Shown: piece after piece, positions 44,463 to 52,945 of the stretch
Position numbering within the stretch: the stretch's first letter is position 1
Layout: each line of letters begins with the position of its first letter
The notes under the pieces: model-generated
Told to the model about the DNA's origin: nothing
The model's database searches: none
Seen by the model: only the letters and a program-made list of their open reading frames with translations
NCBI RefSeq assembly: GCF_012933555.1
Contig: NZ_JABBPK010000001.1
Coordinates: forward strand, 412,001 to 476,000
Origin: Niallia alba
GTDB taxonomy: Bacteria > Bacillota > Bacilli > Bacillales > Cytobacillaceae
Direction: 5' to 3'
Length of the DNA stretch: 64,000 bases
Position numbers and translations under genes: made by a program

Positions 44463-45632
44463 TTAAAAAGAAAGAGAGTTGGAAGAAAACATATAAGACT
44501 TATGGTGATATCGAATGCTAAACATGAGTCCCATTGCCATCATATTTGTCATTAGGGAGCTGCCGCCATAGCTAATAAAGGGGAGAGGAATTCCTGTTAT
44601 TGGTAATAGCTGTATTGTCATGCCAATATTTTCGAATACATGAAAGGTAATCATGCTAATGACTCCAACGCTAATATAAATACTATATGGATCGGCTGTT
44701 TGTAAAGCGGTTCTAACAAGATGAAATATTAAGAGAAAATAAAGAATAATGACAATGCTGCCGCCGATAAAACCATATTCTTCGCCGATAATTGTAAAAA
44801 TAAAATCTGTATGTCTTTCTGGAATGTAAACTTCTTCTTTTCCTAATCCTTTTCCGCTAATAAGGCCTGAACCTATTGCCATTAATGATTTAACTAACTG
44901 CATTCCTGCGTCTCCAGCATTATGAGGATCGAGCCAAGAATTAATACGATCAAATTGATATGGATCGACTCCCAAATATTTTTCTAACAATTCTCTTCCG
45001 AAAATAGCTAAGTAGAAAACGAGGGAACCAAAAGCTGCTGCCACTCCATATAAAGGAATAAGTATCTTCCAAGAAATCCCTGATACTAACATCATTCCAA
45101 TTAAGATAGCCATTAACACGAGTGTCGTCCCAAAATCCTGGACAATAACTAAGCCAATCGGAATTCCAGCTACAATGCCGAGCTTACACATTAATAGGAA
45201 ATCAGTTAAGAGCGTCTTATAGATTGTTTTCTTATGGTGATTATTTATTACTTTCGCAATCGCTAAAATATAAAAGACCTTCATATATTCAGATGGTTGA
45301 ATACTGCCAAGGTGAGGAATAACATACCAACTTTGCGCTCCACCTCTTTTTGGTGTGAATTCTGTTACTGGAGCAATTAGTAGACCGATCAGTAGAATAG
45401 CCCCTATCCCGTATAAAATCCAAGTTATTTGTTGAATCTGTTCATTATCAAAGTACATAATAATGGCAATCGTAATCGAGCCGATAACATACCACATAAT
45501 TTGTGATTGTAAGTAGGAATCTTTTGGACCTTGTGCACTGTATATAGCAATACAGCTAACTAAACAAAATAACATAAGTAAGAGACATAATGTCCAATCG
45601 AATCTTTCAGAAAATCCTTTTTTTGTTCTCAT
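44463..45632 (-). CDS. rodA: Rod-shape SEDS peptidoglycan polymerase RodA
   Basis: 389 residues, ten membrane segments. SEDS family glycosyltransferase that polymerises lipid II for side-wall growth with a class B penicillin-binding protein. Seen: SWYVIPHLGSIQPSEYMKVFYI, the catalytic Asp region NSWLDPHNAGDAGMQLVKS, and the signature NIGMTIQLLPITGIPLPFISYGGSS. The N and C termini are typical of RodA rather than FtsW. Single gene with its own terminator; no penicillin-binding protein next to it. Confidence 0.92.
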   Translation of the reverse strand: MRTKKGFSERFDWTLCLLLMLFCLVSCIAIYSAQGPKDSYLQSQIMWYVIGSITIAIIMYFDNEQIQQITWILYGIGAILLIGLLIAPVTEFTPKRGGAQSWYVIPHLGSIQPSEYMKVFYILAIAKVINNHHKKTIYKTLLTDFLLMCKLGIVAGIPIGLVIVQDFGTTLVLMAILIGMMLVSGISWKILIPLYGVAAAFGSLVFYLAIFGRELLEKYLGVDPYQFDRINSWLDPHNAGDAGMQLVKSLMAIGSGLISGKGLGKEEVYIPERHTDFIFTIIGEEYGFIGGSIVIILYFLLIFHLVRTALQTADPYSIYISVGVISMITFHVFENIGMTIQLLPITGIPLPFISYGGSSLMTNMMAMGLMFSIRYHHKSYMFSSNSLSF

Positions 45633-45853
45633 TCCGGCAAACCCCTAGTTCAAATTTCTTACATGTATATAGACGGAATAGAATCCAAAATTGTTTCCTT
45701 ATTTTTCATAATCCTATAAAAAAGATGGCTCTGTTGATTTAGATAGAGGGAGGAAAATTAGATAAACTCTAAAAAACAAAACAAAGAGGAAGGGACATAA
45801 CTAAATAGATACTCTGTAAAGACGAACAATTTCTAATATAGCTAGTAAATAGC
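45633..45853. other. Non-coding stretch upstream of rodA
   Basis: No gene seen between rodA and copy D of the repeat. The rodA promoter should lie here on the minus strand, but I cannot pick a convincing pair of -35/-10 elements. Confidence 0.4.
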
Positions 45854-46056
45854 GGCTGCTTTCGCATACTTTTTACAAGAGGAAATATAATTAGTTGGAA
45901 AAACAGAGCAGCCGGAATACACGAAGACTCCTATGGGATTAGCGAGACAGTCTGAGACCCTGCAGGCCACAGGCCGAAGCGGCTCAGCGCGAGCCCCATG
46001 GAAAGCGAAGTGTATTCCGGCTGCGGGGAATCGCACCAAACTTCATGGAAACATCC
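45854..46056 (+). repeat. Copy D of the mobile repeat
   Basis: Starts GGCTGCTTTC (one change from GGCTGTTTTC), carries GCAGCCGGAATACAC and GTGTATTCCGGCTGC as the inner inverted pair, a GC-rich centre AGGCCACAGGCCGAAGCGGC, and ends ATGGAAACATCC (worn form of ACGAAAACAGCC). Flanking octamers do not match, so the target duplication has been lost. Confidence 0.82.
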
Positions 46057-46076
46057 TTTGAAAAACAAATAAAAGC

Positions 46077-46130
46077 CCGAACAATTATACGGAACATTCA
46101 TTAGCATCTTCGTATAATTGTTCGGAATTA
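46077..46130 (-). terminator. Terminator of mgtE
   Basis: CCGAACAATTATACG pairs perfectly with CGTATAATTGTTCGG; on the minus strand it is followed by GCTTTTATTT. Confidence 0.85.
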
Positions 46131-46166
46131 TCCTTGGCTGGAATACTTATGTCCCAGCCTCTTTGC

Positions 46167-47525
46167 TCACATTAAGTGATTAAGGAAAATTTGCGCGATT
46201 CCGAAGTAAATAAACAACGAAAATATATCATTAAGTGTAGTGATTAATGGCCCTGATGCAACTGCTGGGTCAATGTTCAATTTATAAAGAATGATGGGAA
46301 TGATGGTACCCGATAATGTTCCGATTATAAGTGTACAAATTAAGGACAGACCAACTACGAGACCAAGCATTAAATCACTTTGCCATACATAGGCAATCAA
46401 TGTAATAATCACACCACATGTAATCCCAATAATCAAGCCAACTAACAATTCTCTAAATATCAATTTCGTTACAACGGTTTTATTAATTGTATTAGAAATA
46501 AGTCCACGAACAACAACTGCTAATGATTGAGTTCCCGTGTTACCAGTCATACCTGAGATCATGGGCATAAAAAAGGATAAAGCTACAACTTTTGTTAGTA
46601 CATCTTCATAGTTGCTTATAATACTGCCAGATACAACACCGATAAATAAAAGTAAGATTAACCATGGGAGTCTTCGATAGGCTGCAACAGTTGCTTTTGT
46701 ATCAAAATCTATTGATTTACCTGAAGCAGATAGTTTTTCAATATCTTCGTTTGCCTCTTGAAAAACAACATCAATCATATCATCGACTGTGACAATCCCC
46801 ATTAATATGTTTTCTTCATTAACGACTGGGATAGCTAAGAAATCGTACTTCTGTATGGTTTGCGCTACTTCCTCCTGGTCCTGATCCACGGTTACACTAA
46901 TAACTCGTTCATACATAATGTCACGAATCTTATCCTGTGGTTCAGCAATCAAAAGGTCACGGTAGGAAACAACACCGACTAACTTTCTTTTTTGATCCAC
47001 TACGTATAAATAGCTTAATGTTTCCGCAAAATCAGCAAAGGACTTTAGTTTATCCACGGCTTCACGTGTCGTGTAATAATCACGAATCCAAACAAAACGG
47101 TTGGTCATGAGACGTCCAGCAGTTTCATCTGGATAATTCATTAAGTTTTGTACAATGAGAGATTCTTCTTTTTTCATACCAGAAAGGAGTTCTTTAATTC
47201 TTTCTGGGGCTAGTTCATTTAAAAGGGAAGCTAGGTCATCGTTATCCATTAAGTCTAGAACTTTCCCTGTCTTGTCCATTCCTAATGTATTAAGAACTTC
47301 AAGCTGCTCCTCTTTATCTAACTCCTCTAAGAGATGGGCTAATAAGTCGACTTTAAGAAAAAGCAAAAAACGTGCCCTATGCTTATCGGGGAGACCCTCA
47401 TAAATTTGAGCTATATCATAAGGTTGTAGCTCATCAACGATGGATTCAAATTCAGATTTTTTATTGTCTTTTAGTGTCTGAATGATGTGAAGTGTGATTT
47501 GATTTTCTGTCATTTGGTGTATCAT
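46167..47525 (-). CDS. mgtE: Magnesium transporter MgtE
   Basis: 452 residues, the normal length. N-terminal superhelical MgtE_N domain (about 20-125, NDDLASLLNELAPERIKELLSGM), two CBS domains (about 130-255) that sense cytosolic Mg2+, and five membrane segments forming the pore, with PMISGMTGNTGTQSLAVVVRG and a late Asp-containing segment (LNDIFSLFIYFG). Imports Mg2+. ATG 47525 lies ten bases behind GGGAG; the frame is open eleven codons further up. I looked for an M-box in its leader and saw none. Confidence 0.93.
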   Translation of the reverse strand: MIHQMTENQITLHIIQTLKDNKKSEFESIVDELQPYDIAQIYEGLPDKHRARFLLFLKVDLLAHLLEELDKEEQLEVLNTLGMDKTGKVLDLMDNDDLASLLNELAPERIKELLSGMKKEESLIVQNLMNYPDETAGRLMTNRFVWIRDYYTTREAVDKLKSFADFAETLSYLYVVDQKRKLVGVVSYRDLLIAEPQDKIRDIMYERVISVTVDQDQEEVAQTIQKYDFLAIPVVNEENILMGIVTVDDMIDVVFQEANEDIEKLSASGKSIDFDTKATVAAYRRLPWLILLLFIGVVSGSIISNYEDVLTKVVALSFFMPMISGMTGNTGTQSLAVVVRGLISNTINKTVVTKLIFRELLVGLIIGITCGVIITLIAYVWQSDLMLGLVVGLSLICTLIIGTLSGTIIPIILYKLNIDPAVASGPLITTLNDIFSLFIYFGIAQIFLNHLM

Positions 47526-47695
47526 ACTTCTCACTCTCCCTTCTCTAGGTTTAGGCAATTATTCGACATATACCCTGTTTTATTATATGTAATTAAATGA
47601 AAGAATGAAATGGATAATTCTTTGTAAAAAAGGAGATTTTGAGAAAATATCTCATCACACATGAAAAAACAGTGTTAAATATTCTGACAACTCAC

Positions 47696-47723
47696 TTGAA
47701 AAGATAAGATTCTGGATTAAAAT
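47696..47723 (+). promoter_or_regulatory. Promoter upstream of the purine riboswitch
   Basis: TTGAAA (47696-47701), 16-bp spacer, TAAAAT (47718-47723), about 50 bases before the aptamer. Confidence 0.5.
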
Positions 47724-47774
47724 TAGGATATATCATGAATAAATGGTCACAGGCATCTGCCACAATTGCGACAT

Positions 47775-47844
47775 TTTTTCGTATATCCTTAATAATTGGG
47801 TTAAGGGTCTCTACTGGAAACCGTAAATTTCTTGCTACGAAAAA
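47775..47844 (+). ncRNA. Purine (guanine-class) riboswitch aptamer
   Basis: P1 TTTTTCGTA (47775-47783) pairs with TACGAAAAA (47836-47844). P2 is CCTTAA/TTAAGG with loop TAATTGG-G; J2/3 reads GTCTCTAC; the P3 loop is ACCGTAAAT. The loop GG and CC can form the loop-loop contact. The specificity position in J3/1 (GCTAC) is C, so guanine or hypoxanthine rather than adenine. Every conserved block of the family is in place. Confidence 0.88.
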
Positions 47845-47879
47845 TATGCTTAACTAGCATATTTTTTCGTAGTTTTTTT
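47835..47879 (+). terminator. Riboswitch-controlled terminator
   Basis: CTACGAAAAATATGCT pairs with AGCATATTTTTTCGTAG and runs into seven T. Its 5' arm contains the 3' strand of P1, so an antiterminator must form for expression, giving an OFF switch when ligand binds, or the reverse if an upstream antiterminator exists. Confidence 0.85.
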
Positions 47880-47919
47880 GTGTTTATTCCGAAATTGAAA
47901 CAAGCAAGGGGGAAAAACA

Positions 47920-49254
47920 ATGGGGAATTTGTTAATCAAAAATGCACAGATAGTAACAATGAACCAAGCGGAAGAAATTGTTATGGGAGATATTTATATG
48001 GAGGATAATATTATTAAGGAAATAGGGGTGGATATTCATAAACAACAGGTGGATAAAATAATTAATGCAACAAATAGAACGGTAATCCCTGGATTTGTTC
48101 AGACACATATTCATTTATGCCAAACACTTTTTCGAGGAAAAGGGGATGATCTCGAGTTGATGGATTGGCTCAGACAAAGAATCTGGCCACTTGAGGCTGC
48201 CCATGATGAAGAATCTATTTATTATTCCGCCATGCTTGGAATCGGAGAGCTGCTGGAAAGTGGAACAACTACCATTGTAGATATGGAAACAGTTCACCAT
48301 ACTGACTATGCTTTTCGAGCGATTGCTGAAAGCGGCATAAGAGCAGTTTCTGGAAAAGTGATGATGGATAAAGGGACTGAAGTTCCTTTAGCCTTACAAG
48401 AAAAAACTGTGGATTCTATTCAGCGAAGTGTGGACTTATTGGAGAAATGGAATGGCTATGATGATGGAAGAATTCGGTATGCATTTTCGCCGCGGTTTGT
48501 TGTTTCTTGTACAGAGGAGCTGCTGAAAGAGGTAAAGATTCTTTCAGATAAATATGGAGTAAAAGTACACACCCATGCATCAGAAAATAAAGGAGAGATT
48601 CAAATCGTCCAAGAAGAAACAGGGATGAGAAATATTGTTTACTTAGATCACCTTGGCTTAGCAAATGACCGCTTAATTTTAGCGCATTGCATTTGGTTGG
48701 ATGAAGAAGAAAAGCGGATTATTCGAGAAAAAGGAGTTCATGTCAGCCATTGCCCTGGCTCTAACTTAAAGCTGGCATCTGGAATTGCGGATACGCACCA
48801 TCTCCTTTGCCATCATGCTTCTGTTAGCTTAGGAGCAGATGGTGCTCCGTGTAATAATAACTTGGATATGTTTAATGAAATGAGGCTGGCCGCACTTATA
48901 CAAAAGCCGATTCATGGTCCAACGGCAATGGATGCAAAAACCGTTTTTCGAATGGCAACTATTGGTGGGGCAAAGGCGGTGGGGCTCGAGAAAGAAATTG
49001 GCAGTCTCGAAATTGGCAAGAGAGCAGATTTAGCAATTTTAAACCTGCAAAATTTTCATACCTTCCCTTCTTATGATGTGGACCCAATCTCAAGAATTGT
49101 CTATTCCGCAACACGAGCTGATGTAGAAACAACTATCGTAGACGGACAAATAGTAATGGAAAATAAAATCATGAAGACAGTGGATAAATCTATCGTGCTA
49201 AAGGAAGCAGATAAAAGTATTAAAAGGCTGTTAAGTAAAACGAAAATAAATTAA
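47920..49254 (+). CDS. Amidohydrolase-family purine-type deaminase
   Basis: 444 residues of the COG0402 group (TrzN/SsnA/5'-deoxyadenosine deaminase/guanine deaminase). Metal ligands: HIHLCQ near residue 65-70, THASE (His), AHC (His), and Asp in GADGAPCNNNLDMF. One-metal hydrolase that removes an amino group from a heterocycle. The guanine-class riboswitch directly upstream implies that the enzyme acts in purine turnover, for example on guanine, 8-oxoguanine or deoxyadenosine. The exact substrate cannot be named. Start behind AAGGGGG. Confidence 0.82.
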   Translation: MGNLLIKNAQIVTMNQAEEIVMGDIYMEDNIIKEIGVDIHKQQVDKIINATNRTVIPGFVQTHIHLCQTLFRGKGDDLELMDWLRQRIWPLEAAHDEESIYYSAMLGIGELLESGTTTIVDMETVHHTDYAFRAIAESGIRAVSGKVMMDKGTEVPLALQEKTVDSIQRSVDLLEKWNGYDDGRIRYAFSPRFVVSCTEELLKEVKILSDKYGVKVHTHASENKGEIQIVQEETGMRNIVYLDHLGLANDRLILAHCIWLDEEEKRIIREKGVHVSHCPGSNLKLASGIADTHHLLCHHASVSLGADGAPCNNNLDMFNEMRLAALIQKPIHGPTAMDAKTVFRMATIGGAKAVGLEKEIGSLEIGKRADLAILNLQNFHTFPSYDVDPISRIVYSATRADVETTIVDGQIVMENKIMKTVDKSIVLKEADKSIKRLLSKTKIN

Positions 49255-49270
49255 TTTGGACAAATGATGG

Positions 49271-49337
49271 ACGCCGTATTTTAGGGAAGATGGATAGTTG
49301 AGTTAATCCGTTGCCTATAGTACGGTGTATTTTTGTT
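49271..49337 (+). terminator. Possible terminator after the amidohydrolase gene
   Basis: ACGCCGTA pairs with TACGGTGT (one G-T) with TTTTAGGG/CCTATAG inside; TATTTTTG follows. The loop is long, so this is tentative. Confidence 0.4.
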
Positions 49338-49348
49338 TTAGATGGTGG

Positions 49349-49710
49349 AATTGGCTGATATAAGAGCAGTTTGGCTGAAAAGGATCGAGTTTGGCTGATA
49401 TAAGAGTAGTTTGGCTGAAAAGGGATCGAGTTTGGCTGATATAAGAGCAGTTTGGCTGAAAAGGGATCGAGTTTGGCTGATATAAGAGCAGTTTGGCTGA
49501 AAAGGGATCGAGTTTGGCTGAAAAGGGATCGAAGTTGGCTGATATATGAGAAGTTTGGCTGAAAAGGGATCGAGTTTGGCTGATATATGAGCAGTTTGGC
49601 TGAAAAGGAAGCAGAATTGGCTGATATATCAGCAGTTTGGCTGAAAAACAAGAAAACTTGGCTGATATCCCCCTCCGTTGGTTGAAATATCACAAATTTG
49701 TCTGAAAAAT
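49349..49710. repeat. Alternating 20-bp tandem array, 18 units
   Basis: Eighteen back-to-back units of 19-22 bp, nearly all starting TTTGGCTGA. Two types alternate: type A continues TATAAGAGCAG, type B continues AAAGGGATCGAG. The order is ABABABAB-BABABABAB-B. The first half is nearly perfect, the last four units decay. There are no unique spacers, so it is not CRISPR. The minus-strand frame that runs through it is a by-product of the periodic sequence. Confidence 0.95.
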
Positions 49711-50073
49711 TTACTTTTTTAATGATATCTGTTCTCGGACACATCCATAATAGAAAGTTTAACGAATATCCACCATGGATTACTCCTAAATAATCCGTAA
49801 TCCAAGGTGCTTAAATTCCTTTTTTTTCTAAATTGGAGATTATGTAAGCTATTTTGCCTAATATTTGTTAAACTAAAATGGTTACAATATGTAAAACTAG
49901 ATGTATGATGGAAAGTATGAATACATGGGCATTCATTTAAAGTCTAATAACATAGAACAAGGGAATATTTCTTGTAATCAGATAGATAAAATGGAGTATA
50001 GGCAATTTCAGTAACAAGAAAGTAAGCTATAGCTCTTCCGTTTACAAGCTAATAATGTTTGGAGGTTTACTTG
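49711..50073. other. Non-coding stretch after the tandem array
   Basis: No gene or clear structure seen; AT-rich. The promoter of the next gene is presumably here. Confidence 0.4.
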
Positions 50074-50850
50074 ATGAAAAAAGGTAATAATGATATTCGA
50101 GATGTGGTTTATATCCATCTAAATGAGAAAGAACGCTTTGTCCTCTCTTATGGCATAGAGTTTAGAGAGTTTTACAGAATACTGGCAGATACTCTTTCCT
50201 CTATTTTGTTGTTAAAGCATCAGTATGAAGATGGAGAATTTCATATACATACACAGTTCGAATATGTTCCAAACAATAAATTAGCCCATTTATCGAGGGA
50301 AGATGTTTATGGGTACGGAGATTTTGTATGGGTCGATTTTGATGAGACAGAGACATTGGATATTTTAGAGGGCCGGACAATTGCCGAACTGCTTTACTTA
50401 GGACATAAGCTGGAGGCGCTCAGAAAGCCATTTTTTCAGCAACTGAATAACCAATATGCTTATTTGGCTCATGATGATGGTTGGTTTAATAAAATTTATT
50501 ATAAAAACATGGATTCTTTTTATCGATTGTTTTCAGAAGTCCTTGCACATAAAGTGACAGACCTTAAATTGGAGAAGGCGCTGCTTGGTATGAAGAAGAA
50601 GAGACTTTATCCTCCGCTCCCACAAGAGATTGTTGTGGAGTTAAAACGTTATATGAGAGAAGGCGTAGTTTTATCCATTGAAAGAGCCTATCAGACACGA
50701 TTGAAATTGGAGATTCCGATATGGGTTTTAGGGGATTTTGATAATATGGATGATATGTACGAAGAATATGAGAAGAACAGTAAGCAAAAAAGTGATGCAT
50801 TGCTTGTTTTTGATAAAAAATTAAGAGAGTGGCAATTAGCTACGGTTTAA
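50074..50850 (+). CDS. Conserved soluble protein of unknown function
   Basis: 258 residues, no signal or membrane segment; rich in acidic and aromatic residues (HTQFEYVPNN, YGYGDFVWVDFDETETLDIL, NNQYAYLAHDDGWFNKIYY). I do not recognise a domain. ATG 50074 follows GGAGGT by seven bases; a TTG at 50059 is in frame but precedes the ribosome site. The sfsA gene starts 12 bases after its stop, so the two are probably one operon. Confidence 0.7.
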   Translation: MKKGNNDIRDVVYIHLNEKERFVLSYGIEFREFYRILADTLSSILLLKHQYEDGEFHIHTQFEYVPNNKLAHLSREDVYGYGDFVWVDFDETETLDILEGRTIAELLYLGHKLEALRKPFFQQLNNQYAYLAHDDGWFNKIYYKNMDSFYRLFSEVLAHKVTDLKLEKALLGMKKKRLYPPLPQEIVVELKRYMREGVVLSIERAYQTRLKLEIPIWVLGDFDNMDDMYEEYEKNSKQKSDALLVFDKKLREWQLATV

Positions 50851-50862
50851 TTGGAGACTGAT

Positions 50863-51597
50863 ATGAGTAAAAAAGTATTTGTAGGCTTTCCAGCAGCATT
50901 AAAGAAAATGACTTTTGTGGAGAGACCGAATCGGTTTATTTTACATTGCTATGATGAAGAAACAGAGCAAATCGAAAAGGTACATTTAGCAGACCCGGGC
51001 CGACTAATAGAGCTTTTGGTTGAGGGGGCTATGATTTATGTTCTCCCAAGCACAAATCCTAATCGTAAAACAAAATGGACGGCAGTATATGTCGAGTCAA
51101 ACGGACTGCTTGTATCAATAAATACTTCATATCCTAATAAGCTAGTAGAAGTTATGCTGAAAGAAGCGATGGTGGAGGAGCTTTGGCCGTATCGTTGGAT
51201 TAAATCAGAATATACGTATGGAAGCTCAAGATGGGATTTTTTATTAGAAGATAAAGAAGGGAATCAATTGCTTCTCGAAGTAAAAAGCGTCACTCTAGCA
51301 AATGATGGAATTGGGATGTTCCCTGATGCAGTCACAAAAAGAGGTTCAAAGCATGTGCAAGAATTAACTGCGATTGCGAAGGAAGGCACTATAAAAACAG
51401 CGATTTTATTTGTTGTGCAAAGAGAAGATGTTGAAATAGTGACAGGAGCAGCAGCAATTGATCCGGTCTTTGCCAAAAACTTAGAAGAAGCTGCACGCGC
51501 AGGGGTGCAATTATTAAGTTATACTTGTATTTTGACAGAGCAGGGAATTGAATTGGGTAAAGCTATCCCAGTTGATCCATTTTTAAAAATTCAATAA
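50863..51597 (+). CDS. sfsA: SfsA-type DNA/RNA nuclease
   Basis: 244 residues. N-terminal OB-like domain with RPNRFILHCYDEE and HLADPGRL, and a C-terminal PD-(D/E)xK nuclease core: SRWDFLLED...QLLLEVKSVTL, then FPDAVTKRGSKHVQEL, the SfsA signature. E. coli SfsA was first described as a sugar-fermentation stimulator; the fold is a nuclease. ATG 50863 lies behind GGAG; a TTG at 50851 is in frame. Confidence 0.93.
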   Translation: MSKKVFVGFPAALKKMTFVERPNRFILHCYDEETEQIEKVHLADPGRLIELLVEGAMIYVLPSTNPNRKTKWTAVYVESNGLLVSINTSYPNKLVEVMLKEAMVEELWPYRWIKSEYTYGSSRWDFLLEDKEGNQLLLEVKSVTLANDGIGMFPDAVTKRGSKHVQELTAIAKEGTIKTAILFVVQREDVEIVTGAAAIDPVFAKNLEEAARAGVQLLSYTCILTEQGIELGKAIPVDPFLKIQ

Positions 51598-51604
51598 AAG
51601 AACA

Positions 51605-51633
51605 TTTATTTCTCCTTACTTTGATTGTATAAT
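51605..51633 (+). promoter_or_regulatory. Promoter of the cobalamin cluster
   Basis: TTTATT (51605-51610), 17-bp spacer, TATAAT (51628-51633), ending about 20 bases before the riboswitch. Confidence 0.5.
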
Positions 51634-51654
51634 CAAAAAGACGAAAAATGAAAA

Positions 51655-51845
51655 TAGTTAGATAATGGTGAGACTTTTTGTAAAGGGTTGATTGATTTCA
51701 AAAAGTTTCTTAAAAGGGAAGTTGGTGAAAATCCAATACGGTCCCGCCACTGTAAGTGATTGTATCATGGGTAAATGCCACTGTACGAATGTATGGGAAG
51801 GTTCCATGTTGCGCAAATCATAAGTCAGGAGACCTGCCATTTTCT
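51655..51845 (+). ncRNA. Cobalamin riboswitch
   Basis: The B12 element is clear: GGGAAGTTGGTGAAAATCC, then ACGGTCCCGCCACTGTAA, and at the 3' side AAGTCAGGAGACCTGCC. It senses adenosylcobalamin. It heads the whole uptake and salvage cluster that follows. Confidence 0.95.
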
Positions 51846-51915
51846 ATACACCTAATAAGCCTACGAGGATAGGGAGGTGTGGACTGCGCTTTGAAAATAA
51901 TTTTGAAGACATCCC

Positions 51916-51952
51916 AACATCTCTATGGTCGATAATAGAGATGTTTTTTATT
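51916..51952 (+). terminator. Riboswitch-controlled terminator before btuF
   Basis: AACATCTCTAT pairs with ATAGAGATGTT, followed by TTTTATTTTT. Preceded by an ACACCT/AGGTGT hairpin (51849-51879) that may act as kissing loop or antiterminator. Confidence 0.85.
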
Positions 51953-51985
51953 TTTCCCATATTTTAATTAGGAAGGTGAACAGAG

Positions 51986-52945
51986 ATGAAAAAGTTTTAT
52001 TCCTTATTTCTAGCAATGATGCTCGTCTTGGGTGTGCTTGCTGGATGTGGAGAAACGAAGACAGAAGATAATATAAATAGCGGGCAATCTACTACAGAAG
52101 AGGCTAGCTTTCCAGTAACCATTAAGGACGCCTCAGATCAAGAGGTAGTGATTGATGAAAAGCCAGAAAAACTAGTTTCTTTAATGCCTAGTAATACAGA
52201 AATTGTATTTGCATTAGGATTAGGGGATGAGTTAGTAGGTGTCAGTGATTATGATAACTATCCAGCAGAAGCAGCTGAAAAAGAGAAAGTTGGCGGGATG
52301 GAATTTAATGTAGAGAAAATAATCTCTCTAAATCCAGATGTGGTATTAGCACATGCATCTAGTGCCCATAACTCAACAGAAGGATTGCAGCAAATCCGCG
52401 ATGCTGGTATTGATGTAGTTGTTGTAAATGATGCAGCGAATTTCGAAGACGTCTATGGAAGCATTGATATGATTGGACAAGCTACGGGAACGACAAAGGA
52501 AGCAGAACAACTTGTTGCAGATATGAAGGAGAAATTAGCTGATATCAAGGAAAAAGCAGCTACCATTTCTGATAGTAACAAAAAATCTGTTTACATAGAA
52601 GTAAGCGAAGATCCTTTGTTTACGACTGGTAAAAATACATTTATGCAAGAAATGCTGGATACTATTAATGCAAGCAATGTTTTTTCTGAAGAAGGCTGGA
52701 TTCAAGTGGATCAAGAGGCGGTAATTGCGGCTAATCCAGATGTCATTATTACTACATATGGAGCCTACGCAAAAGAAGAACCAATTGATCAAATTAGTTC
52801 GAGAAAAGGATGGGAAGATATTACCGCTGTTAAAGAAAAGCAAATAGTAGATGTCGATTCTGACATGGTAACTCGTTCTGGTCCTCGTTTAGTTGAAGGA
52901 GTAGAAGCAATTGCAGAAGCGGTGTACCCAGATGTTTTTAAATAA
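51986..52945 (+). CDS. btuF: Cobalamin/cobinamide-binding lipoprotein
   Basis: 319 residues. Lipoprotein signal with LAGC (Cys21), then a class III solute-binding fold: KLVSLMPSNTEIVFALGLGDELVGVSDYDNYP, NPDVVLAH and the long connecting helix (about 165-190). Delivers corrinoids to BtuCD. Vitamin B12 rather than iron as cargo follows from the riboswitch and the downstream genes. Ribosome site AGGAAGGTG. Confidence 0.93.
   Translation: MKKFYSLFLAMMLVLGVLAGCGETKTEDNINSGQSTTEEASFPVTIKDASDQEVVIDEKPEKLVSLMPSNTEIVFALGLGDELVGVSDYDNYPAEAAEKEKVGGMEFNVEKIISLNPDVVLAHASSAHNSTEGLQQIRDAGIDVVVVNDAANFEDVYGSIDMIGQATGTTKEAEQLVADMKEKLADIKEKAATISDSNKKSVYIEVSEDPLFTTGKNTFMQEMLDTINASNVFSEEGWIQVDQEAVIAANPDVIITTYGAYAKEEPIDQISSRKGWEDITAVKEKQIVDVDSDMVTRSGPRLVEGVEAIAEAVYPDVFK

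Noticed and set aside
45842-46039. 65-codon minus-strand frame over mobile repeat copy D (and the similar one at 6264-6461)
   Set aside because: Chance frames within the repeat; sequence not kept between copies.
47559-47760. M-box leader for mgtE
   Set aside because: The minus-strand sequence upstream of mgtE lacks the conserved M-box blocks.
49349-49710. CRISPR array
   Set aside because: Units are contiguous, with no unique spacers between repeats and no cas genes in the window.
49220-49744. Minus-strand open frame of 174 codons with ISQ/FSAK repeats
   Set aside because: It runs exactly through the 20-bp tandem array, its repeats only mirror the DNA repeats, the frame changes register with unit length, and it has no ribosome site.
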